DNA of 27,522 bases, from contig JALHLL010000016.1 of NCBI GenBank assembly GCA_022844575.1, positions 1-27,522 on the forward strand. The letters run 5' to 3'. Position numbers and translations under genes: made by a program. The notes beneath the pieces were generated by a model. The model did not search any database and was not told where the DNA came from. It was given only the letters and a program-made list of their open reading frames with translations. Shown here one piece after another: positions 7,064 through 16,116 of this stretch. The first letter of the stretch is position 1. The number at the start of each line of letters is the position of its first letter. This stretch comes from a bacterium (GTDB lineage: Bacteria > Bacteroidota > Ignavibacteria > Kapaibacteriales > UBA961).

Positions 7064-7858
7064 TTAACGGTTTAGGGAATCCGCTATATACCCCTCGTCC
7101 GAAGGTTCATTCTTCGGCAAATCTTCAATAAGAATTTCCACTCGTCGGTTTTTTTCTCTACCCTTTTCTTCTGCATTAGAAATCAAAGGTTTTGTTTCGC
7201 CATATGCTCTTATAGAGACAAAACGTTTATCCACACCTTTTTGCGTAAGATAATATCCAACATTGAGAGCCCTTGCCGATGACAGATGTAAATTCGACTC
7301 ATAATAATAATTACGTTTTATCGGAATGCTGTCGGTATGCCCTTCAATAATAAATTGTTTCATGACACCACCGAAGATTTTTGACAAAGTATCAAGCATT
7401 ACCAAACCTTCTTGTTTTATATCCGCATTGCCCGAACGAAACAAAAGCATTTCGGGCAGTCGTAATGCCAAACCCGTAGGCGTTCTTTCCACCGACATCA
7501 AACCGCTTTTAATTAGGTTTTTGAACGTACTCTCTATTTCCTGATTAACTTCATCAATAGTTTTTTGTGGAGTATTAGGTAAAATAGGTGCCGGAATACC
7601 TTGTGAGCCGGGTAAAACCTTATCACTATTATCCTGCTCGGATTTGTTTTCCTCAAAATACTCCGAAAAAGCCGAAACAACACTATTATATTTCGCCGCA
7701 TCCACCTGTGATGAGGCATAGAGTATAACAAACAGACCTAATAACAATGTTATGAGGTCGGCATACGTAATCAAATATCGTTCTGCATTATCATGTTCTT
7801 CATGATGATGCCGTTTTTTTCTTCGATAAACTGTTTGTTTGGTATTATCAGATCGCAT
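7064..7858 (-). CDS. motB: MotB-like flagellar stator protein (OmpA/MotB family)
   Basis: The 264-residue product has a basic cytoplasmic N terminus, one membrane helix (about 29-49, YLITYADLITLLLGLFVILY) with D34 at the proton-conducting position of MotB, a plug/linker region and a C-terminal peptidoglycan-binding OmpA domain (about 130-245; EGHTD at 172-176, NRRVEI at 237-242). MotB anchors the MotA channel to the cell wall to drive flagellar rotation. ATG at 7858 was preferred to TTG at 7864; neither has a ribosome-binding site. No motA gene is adjacent, which is unusual. The terminator of the preceding gene ends only 14 nt before the ATG. Another ion-coupled OmpA-type motor protein remains possible. 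Confidence 0.85.
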   Translation of the reverse strand: MRSDNTKQTVYRRKKRHHHEEHDNAERYLITYADLITLLLGLFVILYASSQVDAAKYNSVVSAFSEYFEENKSEQDNSDKVLPGSQGIPAPILPNTPQKTIDEVNQEIESTFKNLIKSGLMSVERTPTGLALRLPEMLLFRSGNADIKQEGLVMLDTLSKIFGGVMKQFIIEGHTDSIPIKRNYYYESNLHLSSARALNVGYYLTQKGVDKRFVSIRAYGETKPLISNAEEKGREKNRRVEILIEDLPKNEPSDEGYIADSLNR

Positions 7859-7872
7859 GAACAAATGTATGC

Positions 7873-7913
7873 AAAAAAAATGGAGCGGAGAACATAACTG
7901 AACTCCGCTCCAT
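7873..7913 (-). terminator. Intrinsic terminator of the BNR-propeller gene
   Basis: A perfect 11-pair GC-rich stem (7880-7890 with 7903-7913) has a 12-nt loop and, on the minus strand, leads into eight T (7880-7873). It lies 22 bp after the stop codon of the large secreted protein and directly before motB. Confidence 0.88.
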
Positions 7914-7935
7914 AGTTTTCGGCAATTGAACGTAT

Positions 7936-10900
7936 TTATTGAGCAATAATAGTCTGAACCACTTGTTTGGCTCCGTCATCGAATGTCACCAAAACAGAAT
8001 AGATTCCAGCCGGCAAACCGTTTCTATCAAAACGAAGAACACCACGTTCGCCTGCGGCTACAGCACTATTATAAAGAGAAGCTACTTTTTCGCCAAGGAG
8101 ATTCACTATATCAACCTTCATGGCTGCTGCTGTGCGACGTGAAGTAAAACTTATATATGTAGAGTTTTCAAACGGATTAGGATAAACCTCCATTTCCACA
8201 AAAACAGGCTTTTCATCCGAAACGGAAGATGTAGCTACCTCCCAGCCGCCTACCTTAAAAATATCGCCACCATAGGTAGTAACCCAGAAATTCTTATCGC
8301 GCGGATCATACTCAATACCTCTCGCATTTATAATACCGCCCGTACTTACCAATTCAAACCGCGATTTTTCAACCGCTATGTTGTTCAAAGGAAGTTCCAA
8401 AGCATAAGCCGCTTGTAATACATTACCTGGGAATGCTGTCGAGACCTGATATAAACTATTATTTCCGTCATAACATAAACAACGGGGACCGGAATTAACA
8501 TTAAAAGGATTTTTCACCTTTTTAATGATTGCTGCATTAGTAGGATCTAATATATACAGATTTCTTTCGCCATCGCGTTCACCACAATATAACTGGCCGT
8601 TCACAAGTTCTATACCGATAGGATAACTGCCCGGACTTTGCATTTCACGAATAATATTACCATTTGTATCGACCTCCATAATAACTCCTTCTGCGCTTGT
8701 TTCACTGGACTTCATTTTATGGAGAAGTATAGTACCTGTTTCTCGCTTATATGTTAAATCTGTAAATAAACTATCCCCTTTTTTCAAACGAACAACCTTG
8801 TCTATAGCAAGAGTATTGGCATTCATTTTTACTAATTTATTATCACGGAAACTTGTTGTCCATAAAGCATTCTTTCCATCATAAGCAATACCATATGGAA
8901 CATGCGAAACACTCGTTGCCGTCAGCACGGAACCTGTTTTCAATTTCTCAATAGTAAATGTTGCTGAAATTTTTGATTGCTCCGGATTTGATTGTGACGT
9001 AACTCTTATTCGTCCTGTAAATGTTAGTTTATCCGGCGCAATCCAACGCAACAAATTGCCCGTTGCATTTTCAGCAATATTATTCCATGATGAACCATCA
9101 TCAAGCGAATACTCGACTTTAACGGGCTGTGTAAAACCATACCACGATATTTTTTGACTTGTACCGCCTATATAAATCTCGCCACCGGTCGGGGCAGTAA
9201 TTTCCGCATCCGTAATTTGTTGGGCATTCGGAACATCAATTTCCCACATGGAACGACCATGTGTTGCGACACGCAAAACATATTTACCGGGTAGTGCAAC
9301 GCCCGGCTCATAAAACATCATATCCACAACCATAGAATTAGGTAAACCCGTTCCATAGGGAACCCATGTTTCACCTCCGTTAAACGTTCCATAGACCCCA
9401 AAATCCGTACCTACAAAAATGATATTTTCATCTTCGGGGTGCATAATCAAGCTATTGCAGGGTACATCAGGCAATCCTTTGCCTATATCAATCCATGTTT
9501 GTCCTAAATTTGTTGTTTTGAACACGTGCGATGAATTAAAGCCGGACAAAGTAACGAATGCAGTATTTATATCATTCCGTGAACATTCTATATCGGAAAC
9601 AAATCTGTTAGGAATACCATTATAACTAACATCTGTCCAATCCTCCGGTTTTATACCGCCACCTGTTCTTGTTACAAATATTTCGCCGCTTCCGCCAATC
9701 CATATCGTACTCGCTTCAGGATCGGCAGCCGATAATCCGATTGCCGAAATCGGCTGATTAAGATAAGGGGAAATTCGCGACCATTTATTACCATTTTCAT
9801 ATGTTACCCATAAGGCACGTCTTCCGCTATACACAGTTGAGGCATCGCCGGCATCCATTTCCAACGGTGCTACAAATGCCGCAACATCCAATACCTTTGT
9901 TATAGCATCGGTAAATCTAGATGCGTATGAAGCAAATTCACCGGTTTCCAGATTACGTTTGAATACACCGCCGTACTGTGTTCCACCCCATACTACTTCG
10001 GGTTTTGTAAAGTTCACAAGTGCATGACTACCATCACCCCCCATAATATTTCCCCATGACATTGCATCATCGGAAATGGTACCGTTATCCTGTGTACCGC
10101 CATAACTTAACCGTTCTTTGGAGTGGTCAATAGCCATACCGTGATATTGTGTTATCGGCAAATTATTATTGATTGGATACCAACCTACATAACCTTTACC
10201 GTTATTTCTGAACATACCCCCATCGCAGCCCATATACACGATATTCGGATTTAATGGATTATAGACCGCGCAGTGCATATCGGGGTGTGTATTTTCAACA
10301 TCATAACCGCCTACTTTTTGCCATTGCTCACCGCCGGTGCTTGTAAAATAAAGGTCAACGCCGCCCAGTAAACAAACTTTTTCATCGGTCGGATGAGGTG
10401 TAATAAAATTATCATAATCTCCCTGCCTACGGCTCGGATCGCCGCCGAACGCTGATGAAGGAAGAGTTGTACGTCTCTTCCATGATTTGCCGCCATCAGT
10501 ACTCGTATAACTTGCGGGGTAACCACTATCATTCGATAATGCAGCAAGCAAATAAATAACATTAAGATTGGATGGGCATCTCTGAACGGAGATACGAGCA
10601 AAAGTTACTGCAAGATCCACATTAAGAATTTTCCATGTCTTTCCGCCATCCACCGTTTGGAAGACATTTTCGCCGGCAACACCTATAATAAAATCATCAG
10701 GATCATTCGGATTTATTGAAATATCGGAAACGATTTTATCAAACATTCGAGTCCACGTTTCCCCACCGTCAGTACTTTTATAAAAACCCTGATTTGCATC
10801 AACACCACCGGCAACAACAAGATTTGAATTTTTGGGATGTACATATATTTTGGAAAAACCGCCAACATTCGTCAGCCCTATAACACGCCACGAAGCACCT

Positions 10901-11427
10901 GCGTCCGTCGTTTTGAAAATACCGGCTCCCGCAATCGAAAAACTGCCCGAGCGATATTCGCCTGTGCCCGCATAAAGTACTTCGGGATTATTGGGATCGA
11001 TTGCCAAAGCTCCCATTTCTGTCGAATTGGTAAAATCCATAAGCGGAGTCCAAGAATCCCCACCATCGGTTGTGCGCCAAACACCACCACCGGCAGCACC
11101 GATATATACCCATCCTTCTTTTGTAGGATGATGTACAACACTACGCACCCTACCGCCCACATTATATGGGCCGAGTTGCCTCCATTGCGGCTGATTTGCC
11201 AAAATTTTGGCAGCATCCGATTTTTTGTTAAAACTTGACCTATAATCAGCTATCTTTTGAGAAAGGGTATTCGGCTGTAATGTACCGAACGGATAAGCCC
11301 TTTGTTCATAGAACCAACGTGCTTTATCCGCCGGATTACCCTCTTCGAATTTTCCTTCTTTTTCGGCTATTGCCGGCAATACGCTGCAACCTAATAGCAG
11401 CAATACATAGTGTAACAAAGATTTCAT
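7936..11427 (-). CDS. Secreted BNR/sortilin-type beta-propeller protein with T9SS sorting domain
   Basis: This is a 1163-residue exported protein. ATG at 11427 was chosen because GGAG lies 5 nt upstream and the signal peptide MKSLLHYVLLLLGCSVLPAIA starts there; the frame runs 51 nt further up. Residues about 80-740 hold repeated Asp-boxes (S/T-x-D-x-G-x-x-W) near 119, 173, 218, 258, 309, 638 and 681, as in BNR/VPS10 propellers. Then follow a beta-sandwich (about 755-845), a second NHL-like propeller (about 850-1070) and a C-terminal T9SS type A sorting domain (about 1085-1163, with YPNPF and L-x-x-G-x-Y). Propellers of this kind bind or process glycans or proteins; no catalytic set was recognised. 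It should be exported by Sec, then by T9SS and attached to or released from the surface. Confidence 0.88.
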   Translation of the reverse strand: MKSLLHYVLLLLGCSVLPAIAEKEGKFEEGNPADKARWFYEQRAYPFGTLQPNTLSQKIADYRSSFNKKSDAAKILANQPQWRQLGPYNVGGRVRSVVHHPTKEGWVYIGAAGGGVWRTTDGGDSWTPLMDFTNSTEMGALAIDPNNPEVLYAGTGEYRSGSFSIAGAGIFKTTDAGASWRVIGLTNVGGFSKIYVHPKNSNLVVAGGVDANQGFYKSTDGGETWTRMFDKIVSDISINPNDPDDFIIGVAGENVFQTVDGGKTWKILNVDLAVTFARISVQRCPSNLNVIYLLAALSNDSGYPASYTSTDGGKSWKRRTTLPSSAFGGDPSRRQGDYDNFITPHPTDEKVCLLGGVDLYFTSTGGEQWQKVGGYDVENTHPDMHCAVYNPLNPNIVYMGCDGGMFRNNGKGYVGWYPINNNLPITQYHGMAIDHSKERLSYGGTQDNGTISDDAMSWGNIMGGDGSHALVNFTKPEVVWGGTQYGGVFKRNLETGEFASYASRFTDAITKVLDVAAFVAPLEMDAGDASTVYSGRRALWVTYENGNKWSRISPYLNQPISAIGLSAADPEASTIWIGGSGEIFVTRTGGGIKPEDWTDVSYNGIPNRFVSDIECSRNDINTAFVTLSGFNSSHVFKTTNLGQTWIDIGKGLPDVPCNSLIMHPEDENIIFVGTDFGVYGTFNGGETWVPYGTGLPNSMVVDMMFYEPGVALPGKYVLRVATHGRSMWEIDVPNAQQITDAEITAPTGGEIYIGGTSQKISWYGFTQPVKVEYSLDDGSSWNNIAENATGNLLRWIAPDKLTFTGRIRVTSQSNPEQSKISATFTIEKLKTGSVLTATSVSHVPYGIAYDGKNALWTTSFRDNKLVKMNANTLAIDKVVRLKKGDSLFTDLTYKRETGTILLHKMKSSETSAEGVIMEVDTNGNIIREMQSPGSYPIGIELVNGQLYCGERDGERNLYILDPTNAAIIKKVKNPFNVNSGPRCLCYDGNNSLYQVSTAFPGNVLQAAYALELPLNNIAVEKSRFELVSTGGIINARGIEYDPRDKNFWVTTYGGDIFKVGGWEVATSSVSDEKPVFVEMEVYPNPFENSTYISFTSRRTAAAMKVDIVNLLGEKVASLYNSAVAAGERGVLRFDRNGLPAGIYSVLVTFDDGAKQVVQTIIAQ

Positions 11428-11467
11428 ATATACTCCGTAATTATTGTTGTCACTTTTTACTATGCGG

Positions 11468-11475
11468 CAAAGATA
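11468..11475 (-). promoter_or_regulatory. Candidate promoter box (TATCTTTG) of the BNR-propeller gene
   Basis: This is an exact TAnnTTTG on the minus strand, 40 nt before the ATG at 11427, inside the upstream extension of the open frame. That position supports the shorter coding region. No TTG at the expected -33 distance. Confidence 0.45.
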
Positions 11476-11577
11476 CAACTTCGCCGCTATATTATAATTT
11501 TAGTCAAAAACGTTCAAGATACCTCAATCACAGCCAATACTTTTCCAGCACATGTTACCTCTTACATATCTTTCTTT

Positions 11578-12552
11578 TCACGCATACTCTCTGCTCAACA
11601 ACCGTTCAATATGAATCTTATGGTCAGACCATTCTTCCCTAATCATACTATAACACATACTATCTCTTACATAACCGTTATGTGTGATTAAATGGCTTCG
11701 GATAATACCTTCTTTTACAAAACCCAAACGTTCTATAGCTTTTTGTGAGCGAAGGTTTCGTTTGTCGGTAACAATCGAGATCCTATTGATATGTAATTGC
11801 TCAAAGGCATGAGATAACATTAAGTATTTTGTTTCAGTGTTTACGGATGTTTTCTGCCATTGACTGTCAATCCATGTCCACCCTATTTCCATATGTTTGT
11901 TGTTCATATCTATCGAACCGAACCTTGTACTACCTATAATATTGCCGGTATTTTTTTCTTTTATAATAAAAGGTATGGCATTACCCTGACCGTATTCATA
12001 AAGTGCTTCGGCACAATATTCCATCATTTCATTTAATGAGCCGACGCTCTGTAAAGTCCATTGCCAAATCGTTTCATCCGATGCCACACGCCACAAACAT
12101 TCAACGTAACTCATACTTAAAGGGCATAATTCAACCGAATTGCCTATCAGATGCGGTATTGTTAGGGTTTTATTCTCTTGCTTCCCCTGCGTGTATGTAT
12201 ATCCGAATAACCACAACAATACTCCAGAATCATTAATTTTATATATATGATTGCTTCTGTATTGAACCTTGTACTCGATATTTTCCCATATGAAACAATC
12301 CGAAACATACGAGTTCACATGTATGATAGAATCAGTTCTTTCGGTTGAGGTGATACTGCATTCTTGCGAAACAAAATGTAATTTTTCCGAAAGGACAATA
12401 TCGGTACAATAGCTTGATTTATTAAAAGATGTTCCCAACGAATTGATATAAAGGAAATCGTCATCCAAAAAATTACGAAAGAAATCAATATCCTTCCTTA
12501 TCAAGGCATCCGATCTTTTGTTCAACACACTATATATTTCTTCATTGGTCAT
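11578..12552 (-). CDS. NTF2-like domain fused to RimJ/RimL-type GNAT acetyltransferase
   Basis: The 324-residue protein has two parts. Residues 1-122 resemble a SnoaL/DUF4440-type NTF2-like domain: an N-terminal helix with DALIRKDIDFFRNFLDDDF, then a beta-rich part ending VLLWLFGYTYTQ. Residues about 128-310 are a RimJ/RimL-like N-acetyltransferase, with IGWTWIDSQWQKTSVNTETK (motif A region) and NLRSQKAIERLGF (motif B) followed by GYVRDSMCYSMI. GNATs of this group acetylate protein N termini or small molecules; the NTF2-like pocket could bind a substrate or ligand. No signal peptide. It lies between two genes for large secreted proteins on the same strand without obvious connection. Domain calls are by pattern; the NTF2-like part is less sure. 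Confidence 0.82.
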   Translation of the reverse strand: MTNEEIYSVLNKRSDALIRKDIDFFRNFLDDDFLYINSLGTSFNKSSYCTDIVLSEKLHFVSQECSITSTERTDSIIHVNSYVSDCFIWENIEYKVQYRSNHIYKINDSGVLLWLFGYTYTQGKQENKTLTIPHLIGNSVELCPLSMSYVECLWRVASDETIWQWTLQSVGSLNEMMEYCAEALYEYGQGNAIPFIIKEKNTGNIIGSTRFGSIDMNNKHMEIGWTWIDSQWQKTSVNTETKYLMLSHAFEQLHINRISIVTDKRNLRSQKAIERLGFVKEGIIRSHLITHNGYVRDSMCYSMIREEWSDHKIHIERLLSREYA

Positions 12553-12568
12553 TTATATTATAACCCGT

Positions 12569-12587
12569 ATGTGAATAAATATCACAT
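12569..12587. promoter_or_regulatory. CRP-site-like inverted repeat before the NTF2-GNAT gene
   Basis: ATGTGAATAAATATCACAT has 6-bp perfect arms (ATGTGA/TCACAT) around a 7-bp centre, close to TGTGA-N6-TCACA but with one extra central base. It ends 17 bp before the ATG of the minus-strand gene. A Crp/Fnr-type regulator is encoded elsewhere in the window, but a link is speculative. Confidence 0.3.
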
Positions 12588-12609
12588 TCAAACAGTATGT
12601 TCTCACGTT

Positions 12610-15600
12610 TTACTTTACTATATATATTGGAATTTCCTGCATCAGATTATTATATCGTAGAAGCAACATATACATTCCATTGCTCCAATGTTTGCTGTCA
12701 AATGTATATCCGTACTCACCGGAACATACTGCATTTTGAGATGAGTAAATGTTCTCGCCATGAGTATTTACAATCGTTATTCCGAGTGTTGTACATCTAT
12801 CCGAATTGACGGACAACATAATCATATCAGAAGCAGGATTCGGATATATATCGGCAGAAAAATCTCCATTTTCATCCTCTATTCCCGTAGCTCCAATCGT
12901 AGTAAATGTTCTCGGTGATGACCATTCGCCTACTCCTACTTCATTTACCCCCCTCACTCGCCACCAATACTTTGTAGAATATTTTAAGTTTTTCGTAATT
13001 CTTCTCAACGTATCAGAAATTGTGGAATTATTTACATCCATAATGGAAAAGTCATCCATTTCACTTATTTGTAAATCATAAGTTTCTGCATCGGTGGAAG
13101 TAAACCAAAGGAAAGTAGGGCGGCGATCAATATTCGTTACTTCGTGTTTCGGCTCAATAACGGAAGCGTCTTCAGGTAAACCCACTGTGGTAAAATACCA
13201 TCCGTCCTCCGACCAATTGCCCCTTGCGCCGTTATTTTCCGCAGCAACTCTCCACCATAACGTTGTACCGCTTGGTAATGGATTTTTAATTTTTACTTCC
13301 GATAATTCTTTTACGAGAGTATCCCACAAAATGGCGGTAAAATCACTCTTTAATGAAATTTCCACTCTATAATCAGTCACAAAATTCAAACCGCCTTTAT
13401 AACCAACCTTTGTCCATTGCAGAAGAGGTTTTACCGTTACTTTTTGTGCTTTTTTAATAGGTGCAACAAGTGTCGGAGTGCCCGAAGGTTTTGCATTGCC
13501 ATTCACACATACCCACGTATCTGACCAACCGCTTTGTTCCGTACCATACCGAGTTCTAACACGCCAAAAAATTGTTTCGTTCTGCGGAAGAATTGCCTGA
13601 AATTGAAGAGTATTCTCAATAGTTTGATTTATAACATCCGCAGAAAAATCTTGAGTTGTTGAATACTGTAATTCATATCCTGTTGCACCTCCTACCTTTA
13701 GCCATTGGAAACTTGTTGAGTATTTTCCGCCATTAACGGGTTCATTAAGTTGCGGTGCTGTTTTTATAGGTAGCGCTGTTAGCCCATCGGCACTTAATGT
13801 ATATTTTCTATTCAGTGCCACATTATTAAATACTCTTTTTGTGCCATTCGGTAAAAATATGACCAGACTATCCGCCATAGCATTCATAGCGCCCATTCCG
13901 AAATGAAGTTCATTTGTAGCTTGTGATGTTCTTGCCGTATTGACCGTACCCGATAACTGTCTTGTTATTGCAATTCCGCCTTTGTATATCGTAATCATAG
14001 ATCCGAACATTTCGGTAGAAATTGTAGGATTAGAGTTCCTATCGTTTTTTAAACGAATGCACAACCAATCTCCGCCATCCGATTTCTGAATATCGTTACG
14101 TAAAAGCGTAACACCGTCATATTGGCTTGCTATTAACAAATCCATATCGCCATCATTATCATAATCCAATCGTACCGCTCCCCAAGCGCCATGTATTTTA
14201 GCCCCGTATTCCCATGTTTTATCTTCAAATGTTTGCATCACATTATTAACCGCACCATGCCCAAGATACATACGCCCCAAACGTGCAGGCGCACCATTGC
14301 TGCCTGCCGATTCATACGCATATTGACTATGCCATAAATCCTGAAAACCATCCTGATTCATATCTGCCCATACGGTTCCGCTATTCATTTCAAAAAATTT
14401 CAAACCCGTTTCTCTTGTCGCATCCCTGAAGGTATAATTCGGCGCACCGCTATTGAGATAAATAAGGGAAGGATTCGAGACAGCGCCACGCCAGTCGGGA
14501 TGTCCCAAATTTCCTATAACAACATCCATATCTCCATCATTATCAATGTCCGCCCAATCGGAACCCATGCCATGACCGAAATATCCCTCAGCATCGGTAG
14601 GATTGCCACGAATGCCTGTTTCTTCACCTACATCGGTAAAGGTTCCGTCGCCATTGTTTTTATATAATTTATCGGGAGCAAGACGATAAGTATTGACAAG
14701 TATGTCCGTCTTACCATCATTATTGTAATCACATAAACTTGCCGACCAACAATCTTGGAAAGGTGAAACCTCTGATGCAGCTATGCCCGATTCCTCCGTA
14801 ATATCGGTAAACTTTCCGCCACCATTATTCTTAAATAGCTTATCCTGAAAATACACTTCCTGACCGTTCGATTCAGTACGTCCGTTTGCCAAAAAAACTT
14901 CCGGCAAACCGTCATTATTAATGTCAAGCCATAAGGCAGTTACAGTCGGAGCATTATTTACAATGCCGCTCTGTGTCGAAATATCTGTAAATATTCCGCC
15001 GTCATTTCTATATAATTTATCATTTCCCATGCCTCTAACGGAAAAAGCATCCATATCACCGTCACCATCCATATCAACAAATACCTGATTTCCACCCGGT
15101 ATTCCCATCTCGGATGTTATGTTGGTAAAAGTGCCTTTCCCATTATTCTTAAAAAAGTTCGCTCCAATCGCCACATCATCATTTCCATCCATATCCCAAT
15201 CTGCGACACTGACAAGTGCATTCGATATTTTCCTGCCCTCCATAGAAGATAATCCGGCGGAAATAGTTACATCATATAAGCTCGGGAAAGGAGCTGCGGG
15301 TGCAGAAGTGTAATTGGTTGTATTCGTAATATTATAATTGATAAGTGCTCTCACCAGAAAATCACCATTTGCAAGATAATAAGTACCGGGACCTCCCAAA
15401 CTGTTATTTACATTCGGATTCATCAGGAAAGAGCCATACGGTTGTGACTGCGAATTATCGATTGCGAAATAGGGACCGTTTTTTTGCGTTCTGTGCTGCA
15501 CCACCAGCCTATCGAAACCGCCAAGTTGTAAACCAAGCGGCATAATATCCGTTACTTTGAACGTGTACCATTTGGGTATGCCATCATGTTGATAAATAAA

Positions 15601-15900
15601 ACGTGCTTTAACGGCATACCGCCAAACCCAATGAGTGGGCGGAATAGCTCCCTCCGCCGGATCATCCACAATATATATTGTGTCTGCTCCCTTATATGAA
15701 CCACCTATATAAATACGTAGTTCTTCAACATAACACGGTGCTTTCGGCTCAAGTGTTGCCGATTCCTCCGTTCCCGCAGGCATATTGGTTTGATAACCGG
15801 TCGGATTTCCATTATCTCTCTGTAATAAAATCGGCTCACCGCCAAAAGCATCAAATTGCAGAGAAAAGAAAAAAGAAAGCACAAGGAAAGAACGGAACAT
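12610..15900 (-). CDS. Secreted FG-GAP/VCBS repeat protein with UnbV domain, FN3-like modules and T9SS domain
   Basis: The 1096-residue protein starts with a signal peptide (about 1-20) preceded by GGAGG 4 nt before the ATG. Residues about 205-605 contain at least seven FG-GAP/VCBS repeats with calcium-loop signatures, e.g. DMDGDGDMD (276-284), DINNDG (326), DYNNDG (391), DIDNDG (451), DMNQDG (513) and DYDNDG (579), giving an integrin-alpha-like propeller. An ASPIC/UnbV domain follows (about 605-705), then three fibronectin-III-like modules (about 715-1010) and a T9SS type A sorting domain (about 1018-1096, IYPNPASD). Such proteins are surface-exposed, calcium-dependent and often adhesive; the ligand is unknown. 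The coding region ends 57 bp before the NTF2-GNAT gene; no terminator was seen there. Confidence 0.9.
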   Translation of the reverse strand: MFRSFLVLSFFFSLQFDAFGGEPILLQRDNGNPTGYQTNMPAGTEESATLEPKAPCYVEELRIYIGGSYKGADTIYIVDDPAEGAIPPTHWVWRYAVKARFIYQHDGIPKWYTFKVTDIMPLGLQLGGFDRLVVQHRTQKNGPYFAIDNSQSQPYGSFLMNPNVNNSLGGPGTYYLANGDFLVRALINYNITNTTNYTSAPAAPFPSLYDVTISAGLSSMEGRKISNALVSVADWDMDGNDDVAIGANFFKNNGKGTFTNITSEMGIPGGNQVFVDMDGDGDMDAFSVRGMGNDKLYRNDGGIFTDISTQSGIVNNAPTVTALWLDINNDGLPEVFLANGRTESNGQEVYFQDKLFKNNGGGKFTDITEESGIAASEVSPFQDCWSASLCDYNNDGKTDILVNTYRLAPDKLYKNNGDGTFTDVGEETGIRGNPTDAEGYFGHGMGSDWADIDNDGDMDVVIGNLGHPDWRGAVSNPSLIYLNSGAPNYTFRDATRETGLKFFEMNSGTVWADMNQDGFQDLWHSQYAYESAGSNGAPARLGRMYLGHGAVNNVMQTFEDKTWEYGAKIHGAWGAVRLDYDNDGDMDLLIASQYDGVTLLRNDIQKSDGGDWLCIRLKNDRNSNPTISTEMFGSMITIYKGGIAITRQLSGTVNTARTSQATNELHFGMGAMNAMADSLVIFLPNGTKRVFNNVALNRKYTLSADGLTALPIKTAPQLNEPVNGGKYSTSFQWLKVGGATGYELQYSTTQDFSADVINQTIENTLQFQAILPQNETIFWRVRTRYGTEQSGWSDTWVCVNGNAKPSGTPTLVAPIKKAQKVTVKPLLQWTKVGYKGGLNFVTDYRVEISLKSDFTAILWDTLVKELSEVKIKNPLPSGTTLWWRVAAENNGARGNWSEDGWYFTTVGLPEDASVIEPKHEVTNIDRRPTFLWFTSTDAETYDLQISEMDDFSIMDVNNSTISDTLRRITKNLKYSTKYWWRVRGVNEVGVGEWSSPRTFTTIGATGIEDENGDFSADIYPNPASDMIMLSVNSDRCTTLGITIVNTHGENIYSSQNAVCSGEYGYTFDSKHWSNGMYMLLLRYNNLMQEIPIYIVK

Positions 15901-16116
15901 ATAACCTCCGCAGAGTAAACTTTCAATGAAAAAAACAAAGTATGTATCAAGCGGTTCTTCTGTCTCCGCCGTGTTATCGTCTTGGTATGTATCAGATTAT
16001 ACTAAAATTAGTAAATTTCAACATATGTAAAGCATCCACCACCATAAAACGTTCAGTATCGCCACATTTAACGATTTTTGTATAAACACTCTCTATCCAT
16101 CATAACTCTGTACCCT

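Noticed and set aside
10311..11238. Several overlapping frames of 96-133 codons on both strands within the BNR gene
   Set aside because: All lie across the Asp-box repeats of the real gene, whose repetitive composition keeps other frames open.
16078..16116. Upstream TTG start extending the M1 peptidase by 13 residues
   Set aside because: It would place a polar leader before an otherwise good signal peptide; ATG at 16117 is more likely.
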